Below, one piece after another: positions 1 to 11,322 of a DNA stretch of 64,000 bases. A program made the translations under genes and the position numbers. The stretch covers positions 1 through 64,000 of the forward strand of contig NZ_AP025492.1 of NCBI RefSeq assembly GCF_024347515.1. The letters are read 5' to 3'. This DNA comes from Vibrio gigantis. Lineage in GTDB: Bacteria; Pseudomonadota; Gammaproteobacteria; Enterobacterales; Vibrionaceae. The number at the start of each line of letters is the position of its first letter. The first letter of the stretch is position 1. A model generated the notes under the pieces. That model did no database searches, was not told the origin of the DNA, and saw nothing but the letters and a program-made list of their open reading frames with translations.

Positions 1-1422
1 GTGTCATCTTCGCTTTGGTTGCAGTGTTTGCAACAGCTTCAAGAAGAGTTACCAGCTACAGAATTCAGTATGTGGGTTCGTCCGTTACAAGCGGAACTCA
101 ATGACAATACTCTAACTCTATTTGCACCGAACCGTTTCGTACTCGATTGGGTTCGTGATAAGTATCTAAATAGCATTAACCGCTTACTGCAAGAATATTG
201 CGGTAACGATATCCCACATCTTCATTTTGAAGTGGGAAGTAAACGTGTGATTGCACCAAAGCCTGCGACGCCGGCCCCGACTCGTACTCGCACTGCAGCC
301 GACGTGGCTGCTGAGTCTTCGGCACCTGCGCAATTACAAGCTCGTAAGCCTGTCCATAATAACTGGCGTGATGAAGAGCCTGTAGCGGTTGACCTTAACC
401 ACCGCTCAAACGTTAACCCAAAACATAAGTTCAACAACTTTGTTGAAGGTAAGTCTAACCAACTAGGTTTGGCTGCGGCACGTCAGGTTTCTGATAATCC
501 AGGAACAGCCTACAACCCGTTGTTCTTATACGGCGGCACTGGTCTAGGTAAAACGCACTTGTTGCATGCGGTGGGTAACGCCATTGTTGATAATAAGCCG
601 AATGCGAAAGTGGTTTACATGCACTCAGAGCGTTTTGTTCAGGATATGGTAAAGGCACTGCAAAACAACGCGATCGAAGAATTTAAGCGCTACTACCGTA
701 GTGTTGATGCATTGCTTATCGATGACATCCAATTCTTTGCTAATAAAGAGCGTTCTCAAGAAGAGTTTTTCCATACCTTTAATGCGCTGCTTGAAGGCAA
801 CCAACAGATCATCCTCACGTCAGACCGTTATCCAAAAGAGATCAATGGGGTAGAAGATCGTCTTAAATCTCGCTTCGGTTGGGGTTTGACGGTAGCGATT
901 GAGCCACCAGAGCTTGAGACTCGTGTTGCGATCTTGATGAAGAAAGCAGAAGACCACCAAATTCACCTTGCGGATGAAGTGGCGTTCTTTATTGCCAAGC
1001 GTTTACGCTCTAATGTTCGTGAACTGGAAGGCGCATTGAACCGTGTTATTGCAAATGCAAACTTCACTGGCCGCCCGATCACGATTGATTTTGTGCGTGA
1101 AGCACTGCGTGATCTACTTGCACTGCAAGAGAAGCTGGTCACCATTGATAACATTCAGAAGACAGTAGCCGAGTACTATAAAATCAAAGTCGCTGATCTA
1201 TTGTCTAAACGTCGCTCTCGTTCAGTTGCTCGTCCACGTCAATTGGCGATGGCATTGGCTAAAGAGCTAACAAACCACAGTTTGCCTGAGATTGGTGATG
1301 CATTCGGTGGTCGTGACCACACAACTGTGCTGCATGCTTGTCGTAAGATTGCTCAGCTGCGTGAAGAGAGCCACGACATTAAAGAAGATTATTCGAACTT
1401 GATTCGTACCCTTTCTTCTTAA
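1..1422 (+). CDS. dnaA: Chromosomal replication initiator protein DnaA
   Basis: DnaA is the AAA+ ATPase that binds DnaA boxes at oriC, melts the origin and loads DnaB. The 473-residue protein has the usual domain order: an N-terminal DnaB/DiaA-interaction domain (1-~85), a variable Pro/Ala-rich linker (~85-130), the AAA+ core with Walker [10 protein letters not shown] near residue 178 and Walker [10 protein letters not shown] near 236, and a C-terminal DNA-binding domain with the signature [15 protein letters not shown]. Its length matches gammaproteobacterial DnaA. The start is GTG at base 1, so the promoter and any DnaA-box autoregulation lie outside the window. dnaN follows 81 bp later with no terminator between, which suggests co-transcription. 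Confidence 0.98.
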   Translation: MSSSLWLQCLQQLQEELPATEFSMWVRPLQAELNDNTLTLFAPNRFVLDWVRDKYLNSINRLLQEYCGNDIPHLHFEVGSKRVIAPKPATPAPTRTRTAADVAAESSAPAQLQARKPVHNNWRDEEPVAVDLNHRSNVNPKHKFNNFVEGKSNQLGLAAARQVSDNPGTAYNPLFLYGGTGLGKTHLLHAVGNAIVDNKPNAKVVYMHSERFVQDMVKALQNNAIEEFKRYYRSVDALLIDDIQFFANKERSQEEFFHTFNALLEGNQQIILTSDRYPKEINGVEDRLKSRFGWGLTVAIEPPELETRVAILMKKAEDHQIHLADEVAFFIAKRLRSNVRELEGALNRVIANANFTGRPITIDFVREALRDLLALQEKLVTIDNIQKTVAEYYKIKVADLLSKRRSRSVARPRQLAMALAKELTNHSLPEIGDAFGGRDHTTVLHACRKIAQLREESHDIKEDYSNLIRTLSS

Positions 1423-1503
1423 TACACAGTATTCTTAACCTTAATAAGCAGAATCTTGGCCACGTACTATTACGCAGTGCCATTTAGACCGTAAGAGCAA
1501 GAT

Positions 1504-2604
1504 ATGAAATTTACCATTGAACGTAGTCATCTGATTAAGCCATTACAACAAGTATCTGGCGCACTCGGTGGCAGGCCAACGCTTCCAATTCTAGGGAACC
1601 TACTGATTAAAGTAGAAGATAACGTGTTGTCGATGACAGCGACGGATCTAGAAGTTGAACTGATCAGCCGTGTAACGCTTGAAGGTGATTTCGAAGCGGG
1701 CAGTATCACCGTACCTTCACGTAAGTTTCTGGATATCTGTCGTGGATTGCCAGATAACTCAGTGATTACTGTGGTATTGGATGGTGACCGCATTCAGGTT
1801 CGCTCTGGTCGTAGCCGCTTCTCATTAGCAACACTACCTGCGGCAGATTTTCCAAATATTGAAGACTGGAGCAGCGAAGTTGAAGTGTCAGTGACACAAG
1901 CTGAACTTCGCGGTCTGATCGAGAAAACACAATTCTCAATGGCGAACCAAGATGTTCGTTACTACCTCAACGGTATGTTGTTTGAGATTGAAGGTTCTAT
2001 CTTGCGCAGCGTGGCGACCGATGGTCACCGTATGGCAGTATCTCAAGCACAGCTGGGGGCGGATTTTGCTCAGAAGCAGATCATTGTTCCTCGTAAAGGT
2101 GTTCAAGAGCTAGTGAAGTTATTGGATGCACCTGAACAACCAGTAACGCTGCAAATTGGTAACTCTAACGTGCGTGCTGAAGTGAACAACTATGTCTTCA
2201 CTTCTAAGCTGGTTGATGGTCGTTTCCCTGACTATCGTCGCGTAATGCCGCAAAATACCACCAAGACGCTTGAAGCGGGTTGTGATGAATTACGTTCAGC
2301 ATTTTCTCGTGCTGCGATTCTATCCAATGAAAAATTCCGTGGTGTTCGCGTTAACCTTGCTGATAGTGAGATGCGTATTACAGCGAACAACCCAGAGCAA
2401 GAAGAAGCAGAAGAAGTACTCGATGTTAACTTCGACGGCGACGCATTAGAGATTGGCTTCAACGTAAGTTACGTATTGGATGTGTTGAACACACTGCGTT
2501 GTGAACAGGTTCGCATCTCAATGTCAGATGCCAATGCGAGTGCTCTGATCGAAAACGCACAAGATGACAGCGCGATGTACGTTGTTATGCCTATTCGCTT
2601 ATAA
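1504..2604 (+). CDS. dnaN: DNA polymerase III beta subunit (sliding clamp)
   Basis: This is the ring-shaped processivity clamp. As a homodimer it encircles DNA and tethers polymerase III, MutS, ligase and Hda. The 366 residues equal the E. coli length and fall into three repeated clamp folds (about 1-120, 121-245 and 246-366). The protein starts MKFTIERSHLIKPLQQV and ends with the family-typical YVVMPIRL, next to the hydrophobic cleft that binds partner clamp motifs. It lies between dnaA and recF in the canonical replication cluster. It is 53 bp upstream of recF with no terminator between, so it is probably part of one dnaA-dnaN-recF-gyrB transcript with internal promoters. Confidence 0.98.
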   Translation: MKFTIERSHLIKPLQQVSGALGGRPTLPILGNLLIKVEDNVLSMTATDLEVELISRVTLEGDFEAGSITVPSRKFLDICRGLPDNSVITVVLDGDRIQVRSGRSRFSLATLPAADFPNIEDWSSEVEVSVTQAELRGLIEKTQFSMANQDVRYYLNGMLFEIEGSILRSVATDGHRMAVSQAQLGADFAQKQIIVPRKGVQELVKLLDAPEQPVTLQIGNSNVRAEVNNYVFTSKLVDGRFPDYRRVMPQNTTKTLEAGCDELRSAFSRAAILSNEKFRGVRVNLADSEMRITANNPEQEEAEEVLDVNFDGDALEIGFNVSYVLDVLNTLRCEQVRISMSDANASALIENAQDDSAMYVVMPIRL

Positions 2605-2657
2605 GCTGCCATATGTTGACCTACCGAGTCGTGATTGAAGATTAATATGAAGACGTT

Positions 2658-6172
<3,515 letters not shown>

Positions 6173-6205
6173 ATTTCTTTAATAATAAAGAAACTTAACA
6201 TTATA

Positions 6206-6234
6206 AAAGCACTGCCAATTGGCGGTGCTTTTTT
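6206..6234 (+). terminator. Intrinsic terminator of the dnaA-gyrB cluster
   Basis: A 10-bp GC-rich stem (AAGCACTGCC / GGCGGTGCTT) with an AATT loop is followed by TTTT. It lies 34 bp after the gyrB stop, and its T-tract runs into the TAA stop of the convergent phospholipase gene. Confidence 0.9.
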
Positions 6235-7195
6235 ATGCCTGATCGATATGACGGCCAGCCGTGGCGAGGAAGTACTTTCCGGATAACAGTCCTACTTCGT
6301 AGTCATGTTCAAGTGCATACTGCGGGCTTCCCAACAAGGTCGAGTGCAGCGCTTTGTCCGGATGAATTTCATAGATGGTGGCGTCTTCAGGCGGGTTGCT
6401 CAGAAAGTCTTGAGTCGCACGGTAATGCGCCTCGTGCTTGAGTAACAGCTCAATCATTGCTTTGGCTTTTGTTTTGCCTAATAACTTACTGTATTTGCAC
6501 ATCCAGCGGTGATCAAAAGACGTTGAGATCGGTACTGTTCGAATCACCACAATATGTTTATAGCCCCGTTTATAGGCTTCTTGTGCTGGTATTGGAGCGG
6601 CAATACCACCATCAAGCCACTCTTCATCATTCGCTTGAATTGCCTTTGGGCTGATAAAAGGAACAGCACATGAGGCTTTGAGTGCATCCTGCCAAGCGTG
6701 AGAGTCTAAGTCAAAATAGGCTGGCTCGTGACGAGTCGCGTGGGATGCACAGGCAAGCACCTTACAACTCTTCATATTGTCATGACCTAACTGCCAGTTG
6801 AGCGGTAAGTTTGTTTCGGTTTGCTCAAGCAACCAGTCTAGATCTAATCCTTTCTTTTGTAGTAAGAACTTATAGGCATCGAAGAATTCAGGGCTGGCTG
6901 TTGCTTCCGTGATGACGCGATAAGCATGTCGATGTTGTCCGCATATATAGGATGCTAGGTTAAGAGAGCCCGCTGACGTGCCAATCATCAATGAAAACGG
7001 ATTAAAGCTTTGTTCGAGAAAGGCATCTAACACACCCGCTGTAAAAATTCCGCGTTGGCCGCCGCCTTCCGTCACCAGAGCCACCTTATCGATGTGAATA
7101 TCTAGATGCGCTAAGGCATCGTAAGAGTGGAGTGCGTAAGATATATGCGTAGAAGACATCAGAATTGCCACCAAAAGTGATAGAAAAGGATTCAA
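6233..7195 (-). CDS. Patatin-like phospholipase, YjjU family
   Basis: This is a predicted serine acyl hydrolase with the patatin Ser-Asp dyad. The 320 residues contain the oxyanion motif GGGQRG, the nucleophile elbow GTSAG with its catalytic serine, and the DGGIAAPIP motif that supplies the aspartate. The sequence runs collinear with E. coli YjjU from VALVTEGGGQRGIFTAGVLDAF through the C-terminal LGSPQYALEHDYEVGLLSGKYF. The listed start gives a short hydrophobic leader (MNPFLSLLVAILMSSTHISYA). A start further in, just before the GGGQRG region, cannot be excluded, and then the protein would be cytoplasmic. The gene converges on gyrB. The substrate is unknown. Confidence 0.85.
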   Translation of the reverse strand: MNPFLSLLVAILMSSTHISYALHSYDALAHLDIHIDKVALVTEGGGQRGIFTAGVLDAFLEQSFNPFSLMIGTSAGSLNLASYICGQHRHAYRVITEATASPEFFDAYKFLLQKKGLDLDWLLEQTETNLPLNWQLGHDNMKSCKVLACASHATRHEPAYFDLDSHAWQDALKASCAVPFISPKAIQANDEEWLDGGIAAPIPAQEAYKRGYKHIVVIRTVPISTSFDHRWMCKYSKLLGKTKAKAMIELLLKHEAHYRATQDFLSNPPEDATIYEIHPDKALHSTLLGSPQYALEHDYEVGLLSGKYFLATAGRHIDQA

Positions 7196-7497
7196 CCTGA
7201 CTAGGATATGACCAATGGTGGTTAATTAAAATTAAGTAATATTTATATAGCGTTTGGTTTTTCTTAACCAAAAAATTGAGTAACGCCGCTTGAAAAGCTA
7301 TTTGTGGCACCACATATCTATTTATGAAGAGGATGACTGTCTTGCTCATAAGAGAAGAAACAGAACCTTCATTACCGCTGACGAAGTATCGCTCAACAGA
7401 GGATAACTTTAGCAGCACACAACTTAAAAATTGATTCATTGTCATGTCCCAGTGTTGTCGCCAACAGAGGTGAAACCCGAGGAATGCGAATTGAATC

Positions 7498-7581
7498 TCT
7501 TAGCTGCTTACTTGGTCATACACAGGTTCGATCTAAGTAAAATTCGCAGCTAAGACTATTGCTTACTAAAAGGATAGCATT
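7498..7581 (+). promoter_or_regulatory. ROSE-like RNA thermometer in the ibpA leader
   Basis: The 5' leader can fold into two hairpins. The upstream one pairs 7498-7507 with 7546-7555 (10 bp) and, inside that, TTACTT at 7508-7513 with AAGTAA at 7535-7540. The downstream one places TTGCTT (7559-7564) opposite the Shine-Dalgarno AAGGAT (7570-7575) with a 5-nt loop. That pairing needs a G-G and a U-U mismatch, the hallmark of ROSE thermometers, which repress small heat-shock genes at low temperature. ATG is at 7582. The motif is seen in the sequence; the function follows from the known class. Confidence 0.7.
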
Positions 7582-8016
7582 ATGAGAACTGTAGATTTCA
7601 CTCCACTTTACCGCAACGCAATCGGCTTCGATCGTCTATTCAATATGATGGAAGCGAACACATCGAAGAACACTTCTGGCGGTTACCCTCCATACAACAT
7701 CGAGCAAAAAGACGAGAACAACTACCGTATCACTATGGCTGTTGCTGGTTTTGCTGATGACCAATTAGACCTGACTCAGAAAGAGAATATGCTAATTGTG
7801 AAAGGTGAGCGTAAACCTGAAGCAGAAAAAACTTATGTGTACCAAGGTATCGCAGAGCGTGATTTCGAACGTAAATTCCAACTTGCAGACTACGTAAAAG
7901 TAGTAGGTGCGAGCATGGAAAATGGTCTTCTTCACATCGACCTAGAACGCGAAATCCCAGAAGCGATGCAACCACGTAAGATTGCTATCAATGGTAATAG
8001 CCTACTAGAAGGCTAA
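7582..8016 (+). CDS. ibpA: Small heat-shock protein, Hsp20/IbpA family
   Basis: This is an ATP-independent holdase that coats aggregating proteins for later release by DnaK and ClpB. The 144 residues have a short N-terminal arm ([23 protein letters not shown]). The alpha-crystallin domain spans about 35-125, including the [21 protein letters not shown] strands and the conserved [11 protein letters not shown] short C-terminal tail carries an I-x-I-like element, KIAIN. It is a single gene, with a ROSE-like leader overlapping the ribosome-binding site and probably a heat-shock sigma promoter that I could not place confidently. Its TAA stop coincides with the start of an ERIC-like repeat. Confidence 0.95.
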   Translation: MRTVDFTPLYRNAIGFDRLFNMMEANTSKNTSGGYPPYNIEQKDENNYRITMAVAGFADDQLDLTQKENMLIVKGERKPEAEKTYVYQGIAERDFERKFQLADYVKVVGASMENGLLHIDLEREIPEAMQPRKIAINGNSLLEG

Positions 8017-8157
8017 TACCCGTCATACTTGAAGCTACAGCGTTGTTGACGTCGTAAATTCCCCGGATCGCCGGCCGCCCAAATTACATAGGTTTCCTAT
8101 GCTCATAGGGCTGAATTTTCTAGTCGCCTAGCTGAAGCCCCAATTATTTAGGGTATT
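8015..8157. repeat. ERIC/IRU-like intergenic palindromic element
   Basis: A 143-bp element is bounded by perfect 7-bp inverted ends (AATACCC at 8015-8021 and GGGTATT at 8151-8157). Its first part, ACCCGTCATACTTGAAGCT, is close to the conserved arm of enterobacterial ERIC elements, and the other end, AATTATTTAGGGTAT, resembles the opposite ERIC terminus. The interior contains GC-rich self-complementary segments. It abuts the ibpA stop codon and would be transcribed as part of the ibpA 3' UTR. Confidence 0.75.
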
Positions 8158-8189
8158 CAAGTGACAAACATTATCGGGAAGTAAAAGTG

Positions 8190-8216
8190 AAAGAGCACCT
8201 ATGAGGTGCTCTTTTT
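8190..8216 (+). terminator. Terminator after ibpA (probably bidirectional)
   Basis: AAAGAGCACC and GGTGCTCTTT form a stem around a short loop, followed by TTTGTTT on the + strand. The reverse strand also has a T-containing flank, so it may also serve avtA, which ends 55 bp away. Confidence 0.85.
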
Positions 8217-8270
8217 GTTTGTCCTTCTAACGTCATTCCATAGAGGGAGGAACGACCGAGTAGGGAATCT

Positions 8271-9524
8271 CTATTTGCTTTCGCTGTAAGCCTTTTTCAC
8301 TTCTTCAGCAATGATCGCAATACCTTTTTGCATTGCTTCATCGTCTTGTACGTAGTTCATACGTAAGCACTGATGAGCATGATCCCACTCGTCTTCCTGG
8401 CCAATAAAGAAGTATTCACCTGGAACAATCAATACACCGCGAGCTTTTAATCTGTCGTACAGTTCCATGGTGGTGATTGGCAGTTCATCAAACCATAGCC
8501 ATAAGAAGATAGCGCCTTCAGGTTTGTGAATACGGAAACGTGGGTCATCAATTGCTTCTTGTAGCAGTTCAACGGCGCGCAAAGACTTCTCTTTATAGAA
8601 AGGCTTGATCACTTCACTGCTCAAGCGCAGCAGATCACCGTTTTCAATCATGTGGTTGGCAATAGCGGGTCCAACACTGCTTGGTGCTAAGCTGATGATG
8701 CCATTCATGTTGGTTAGCGCTTGAGTGACTTCTTCGCTCGCAATCACGATACCGCAACGCACACCTGGTAAACCAAGCTTAGATAGGCTCATGCACAGAA
8801 TCGTATTTTCATTCCAGAACGGCTCTACATCTTCAAAGATGATGTTTGGAAATGGTAGTCCGTAAGCGTTGTCGATCAGCAGTGGGATATTGTTGTCACG
8901 TGCGAGTTTATCCAACTTACGTACTTCCTCATCTGTCAGTACGTTACCTGTTGGGTTGGTTGGGCGAGATGCACAGATAGCAGCGACTGAGTCATCCACT
9001 TTTAGCTGTTCGAAATCGACATGGTATTTGAACTGGCGGTTTTCTAGCAGCTCGATCTCCGGGTGGTAAGAGATAAAGATGTCGTCATCAATCCCTGCGT
9101 CACCGTAGCCGATGTATTCAGGTGCGATTGGCAGCAATATTTTTTTGTGAGAGCCGTCTGGCTGCTGGCCAGCTAGTAGGTTGAATAGGTAGAAGAAGCC
9201 GCTTTGACTGCCGTTAGTTAGGCTGATGTTCTTCTCGCTGATGTCCCAGTCATAGGTCTCTTTTAGCATTGCGGCTAAAGACTTAATAAAACTGTCTTTG
9301 CCCTGCGGACCATCGTAGTTGGCGAGGGCGGCGATGAGTTCTCCACTGGCGAGCATGTCGGCACTGGCTTGGTTAAAGTAATCGAGCATAGCTGGGATAG
9401 CGGCTGGATTGCCACCACCAAGCATGATTGCACCAGGAGTGCGCAGGCCATCATTCAAATCATCCATTAAACGAGTGATTCCAGAGTATCGATTAAACTT
9501 TTCACCAAACTTAGAGAACTGCAT
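8271..9524 (-). CDS. avtA: Valine--pyruvate aminotransferase AvtA
   Basis: AvtA is a PLP-dependent fold-type I aminotransferase (transaminase C). It makes alanine and 2-ketoisovalerate from valine and pyruvate. The 417 residues align along their whole length with E. coli AvtA, including the distinctive N-terminus SGITRLMDDLNDGLRTPGAI, the RPTNPTGNVLTDEE loop, the cofactor Asp region DNAYGLPFP, and the Schiff-base lysine in SLSKLGLPGVRCG. The gene is monocistronic and reads away from the tad operon. Its TAG stop falls inside a short inverted repeat (8231-8273). Confidence 0.95.
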   Translation of the reverse strand: MQFSKFGEKFNRYSGITRLMDDLNDGLRTPGAIMLGGGNPAAIPAMLDYFNQASADMLASGELIAALANYDGPQGKDSFIKSLAAMLKETYDWDISEKNISLTNGSQSGFFYLFNLLAGQQPDGSHKKILLPIAPEYIGYGDAGIDDDIFISYHPEIELLENRQFKYHVDFEQLKVDDSVAAICASRPTNPTGNVLTDEEVRKLDKLARDNNIPLLIDNAYGLPFPNIIFEDVEPFWNENTILCMSLSKLGLPGVRCGIVIASEEVTQALTNMNGIISLAPSSVGPAIANHMIENGDLLRLSSEVIKPFYKEKSLRAVELLQEAIDDPRFRIHKPEGAIFLWLWFDELPITTMELYDRLKARGVLIVPGEYFFIGQEDEWDHAHQCLRMNYVQDDEAMQKGIAIIAEEVKKAYSESK

Positions 9525-9846
9525 TACTTATTTTACCTAATTCATTGTGATTGCTTGTTATGTGTCATTAAGGCAGACCTTATGTCTGCCATCAGTGCAT
9601 TCCTTGAACATACCGCAATGTTTTTGCGACGCATAGCGCCAAATGCGCTAACACGAAAAAAACTTTTCTTGTTCCCTAGGCTAAATACCGCGATTAAACG
9701 CCCTCAAACTGAACCCAAACTGAATAGAACGACAGTAAACGCCAGAACAACGTGAAGTTGGTCACTCTTTTGTTGCTCAAAAATAGCGCAATGAATATTC
9801 TTTTCCCCGAAGACAAAACAACCTATTTATCTTTTTGGAGAAAGTA
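9525..9846. other. Divergent intergenic region upstream of avtA and flp
   Basis: This 322-bp stretch must carry the promoters for avtA (leftward) and the tad operon (rightward). I see no convincing sigma-70 or sigma-54 box, no terminator and no believable ORF. The only clear signal is a good Shine-Dalgarno (GGAGAAAG at 9837-9844) just before flp. Confidence 0.5.
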
Positions 9847-10083
9847 ATGATTACTCATTTATTTGTTAAAGCTCAATTGTTTACAGCAGCATTTAAAAAC
9901 GACCAACGTGGTGTAACTGCGATTGAATACGCAATTCTTGGCGTGTGCATGTCTGCGATCGTGCTTGCTGTATTTGGTGATGGGCTGACTGCTGCGCTTA
10001 ACGATGCTGTTGCCGCTATTTCTCAAAACATCACTGATGCAAATACAGTTGAACTATCAACTGCTGGCTCAGAAGGTTTCTAG
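9847..10083 (+). CDS. flp: Flp-type type IVb pilin
   Basis: This is the major subunit of the tight-adherence pilus. The 78-residue prepilin has a short basic leader ending DQRG, followed by the type IVb motif VTAIEYAILG with the invariant Glu-Tyr pair and a single hydrophobic helix. Cleavage after the Gly by the adjacent TadV peptidase would leave a mature pilin of about 55 residues. The ATG at 9847 is chosen over an in-frame TTG at 9835 because GGAG sits at the right distance. Its TAG stop overlaps the GTG start of tadV by one base. It is the first gene of the tad operon. Confidence 0.93.
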   Translation: MITHLFVKAQLFTAAFKNDQRGVTAIEYAILGVCMSAIVLAVFGDGLTAALNDAVAAISQNITDANTVELSTAGSEGF

Positions 10084-10517
10084 TGGCGAGCTTATGGTGG
10101 CTAATTATTTTAGCCGCCATGGCTGCCTACGCCTGTTACACGGATTGTCGACACCGAGAGGTCAGCAATCGTCTGGTGTTATGTATGGCGTTATGGACCT
10201 TATCGCGAATGGAGTTTCACGGTGAGGCTCAACATCTATTGCATCCAGCAGCAGTGTTGTTGGTTGGTGGCGTGTTGTTCCAGATGAATATTCTGGCGGC
10301 GGGTGATAGCAAGCTATTTGCAGCACTGAGCTTAGCGATCGACTCTCAGTTTATAGTTATTACGCTGCTGCTTATTGGTTTTTTAGGTGGTGTGTTGGCG
10401 ATTAGTCAGTGGTGGTTAGGACGAATGACTGCCGATATTCGGTGGACACAACGTGGTGTTCCCTATGCAGTACCAATCTGTTTGGCAAGCTTATTAGCTA
10501 TAGCTGCATCATTATAG
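10083..10517 (+). CDS. tadV: Flp prepilin peptidase TadV (A24A family)
   Basis: TadV is an inner-membrane aspartyl protease that removes the leader from Flp and from the TadE/TadF pseudopilins. The 144 residues form several hydrophobic helices. They contain the two catalytic aspartate motifs of the A24 family: D in YTDCRHREVSN near residue 20, and GDSK in LAAGDSKLFAALSLA near residue 76. The protein lacks the N-terminal methylase domain of PilD-type enzymes, as expected for TadV/CpaA. The GTG start overlaps the flp stop (TAGTG), which indicates translational coupling. Confidence 0.93.
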   Translation: MASLWWLIILAAMAAYACYTDCRHREVSNRLVLCMALWTLSRMEFHGEAQHLLHPAAVLLVGGVLFQMNILAAGDSKLFAALSLAIDSQFIVITLLLIGFLGGVLAISQWWLGRMTADIRWTQRGVPYAVPICLASLLAIAASL

Positions 10518-10525
10518 GTTAAACA

Positions 10526-11314
10526 ATGAATTCAAAAATCATTCTTGGTCTAGCAGTTGTTGCTATATCTATTGGGCTTTATGGCGTGACACAAACGCCT
10601 TCTACGAAAGAAATTCCTACGCAGTCAGTCAATCAAGTGGAACTGAAGATACTAGCTTGGCAGTTGAAGCGGGATGTTGTGCAGGGTGACAAGCTTGTCC
10701 GTCGCGATTTTGAAGCAGTTTACCTGACACGCCAGCAAGCCGGTTCACATGGCTTAACTGAAGATACTCGCTTTAATTGGCAGCAAAGCTTGTTTGCCAA
10801 ACAGGCCTTGCAACAAGGTGGCATTGTGACGCCTGAGTTACTGACTTCCCCAGGTCAAACCGATTACTTGAATACGGTGATTGAACCAGGGTTCGTGCCT
10901 TTTAACGTGACGGTTCCGGGAGAGGATGTCGTTGGTGGTACTATCAGTGTTGGCGACTTGGTCGATATCTCTGTGTTGTCAGCGCCTAAACAGAACTTGG
11001 CCAATGATAAGAGAGTCGATGATATTCAACACCTGACTATGACCCCGTTGCTCGCTCAGGTTCCTGTTTTGGATATGGTCAGTAGACAGCGTTCGGTGAG
11101 TACTTTAAGCAGTGAAAAAGTGACCGAGGTGACCTTGGTACTGCAAGTTACCAATAGGCAGGTTGCTCAATTAACGATTGCCAAGCGCATTGCAGAGATT
11201 GAAGTGCATAAGTCAATTGGTAAAGAGTTCTCGGACGACCTGGAAGCAGACTCAAGTGATGTGATCAGTTTGTCTGGTCAACGTGACGAGATACGCGAAT
11301 ATCGGTTTAAGTAG
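10526..11314 (+). CDS. rcpC: Flp pilus assembly protein RcpC/CpaB
   Basis: RcpC/CpaB is a periplasmic component associated with the RcpA secretin. The 262 residues begin with a single N-terminal membrane helix (about 4-22). A SAF-like/beta-clip region follows (QLKRDVVQGDKLVRRDFEAV...), then the CpaB core with VIEPGFVPFNVTVPGEDVVGG and a VGDLVDISVL segment, the typical RcpC/CpaB signature. It lies between the prepilin peptidase and the secretin, the usual tad order, with an 8-bp gap on each side. Confidence 0.88.
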   Translation: MNSKIILGLAVVAISIGLYGVTQTPSTKEIPTQSVNQVELKILAWQLKRDVVQGDKLVRRDFEAVYLTRQQAGSHGLTEDTRFNWQQSLFAKQALQQGGIVTPELLTSPGQTDYLNTVIEPGFVPFNVTVPGEDVVGGTISVGDLVDISVLSAPKQNLANDKRVDDIQHLTMTPLLAQVPVLDMVSRQRSVSTLSSEKVTEVTLVLQVTNRQVAQLTIAKRIAEIEVHKSIGKEFSDDLEADSSDVISLSGQRDEIREYRFK

Positions 11315-11322
11315 GGCGAATC

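Noticed and set aside
7086..7445. A 119-codon minus-strand reading frame overlapping the phospholipase start
   Set aside because: It overlaps a well-supported gene on the same strand in another frame, has no recognisable domain, and runs through the non-coding region before ibpA.
7410..7480. Heat-shock sigma-32 promoter before ibpA
   Set aside because: Partial matches such as CTTAAAA near 7421 and TCCCAGT near 7446 exist, but they are too weak to call a promoter with confidence.
9555..9755. Reading frame of 66 codons upstream of flp
   Set aside because: No ribosome-binding site, no recognisable motif, and it lies in a divergent promoter region.
9761..9800. A sigma-54-like TTGG...TTGCT pattern before flp
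   Set aside because: The GG to GC spacing is 13 rather than the required 10 bases, so it does not fit a -24/-12 promoter.
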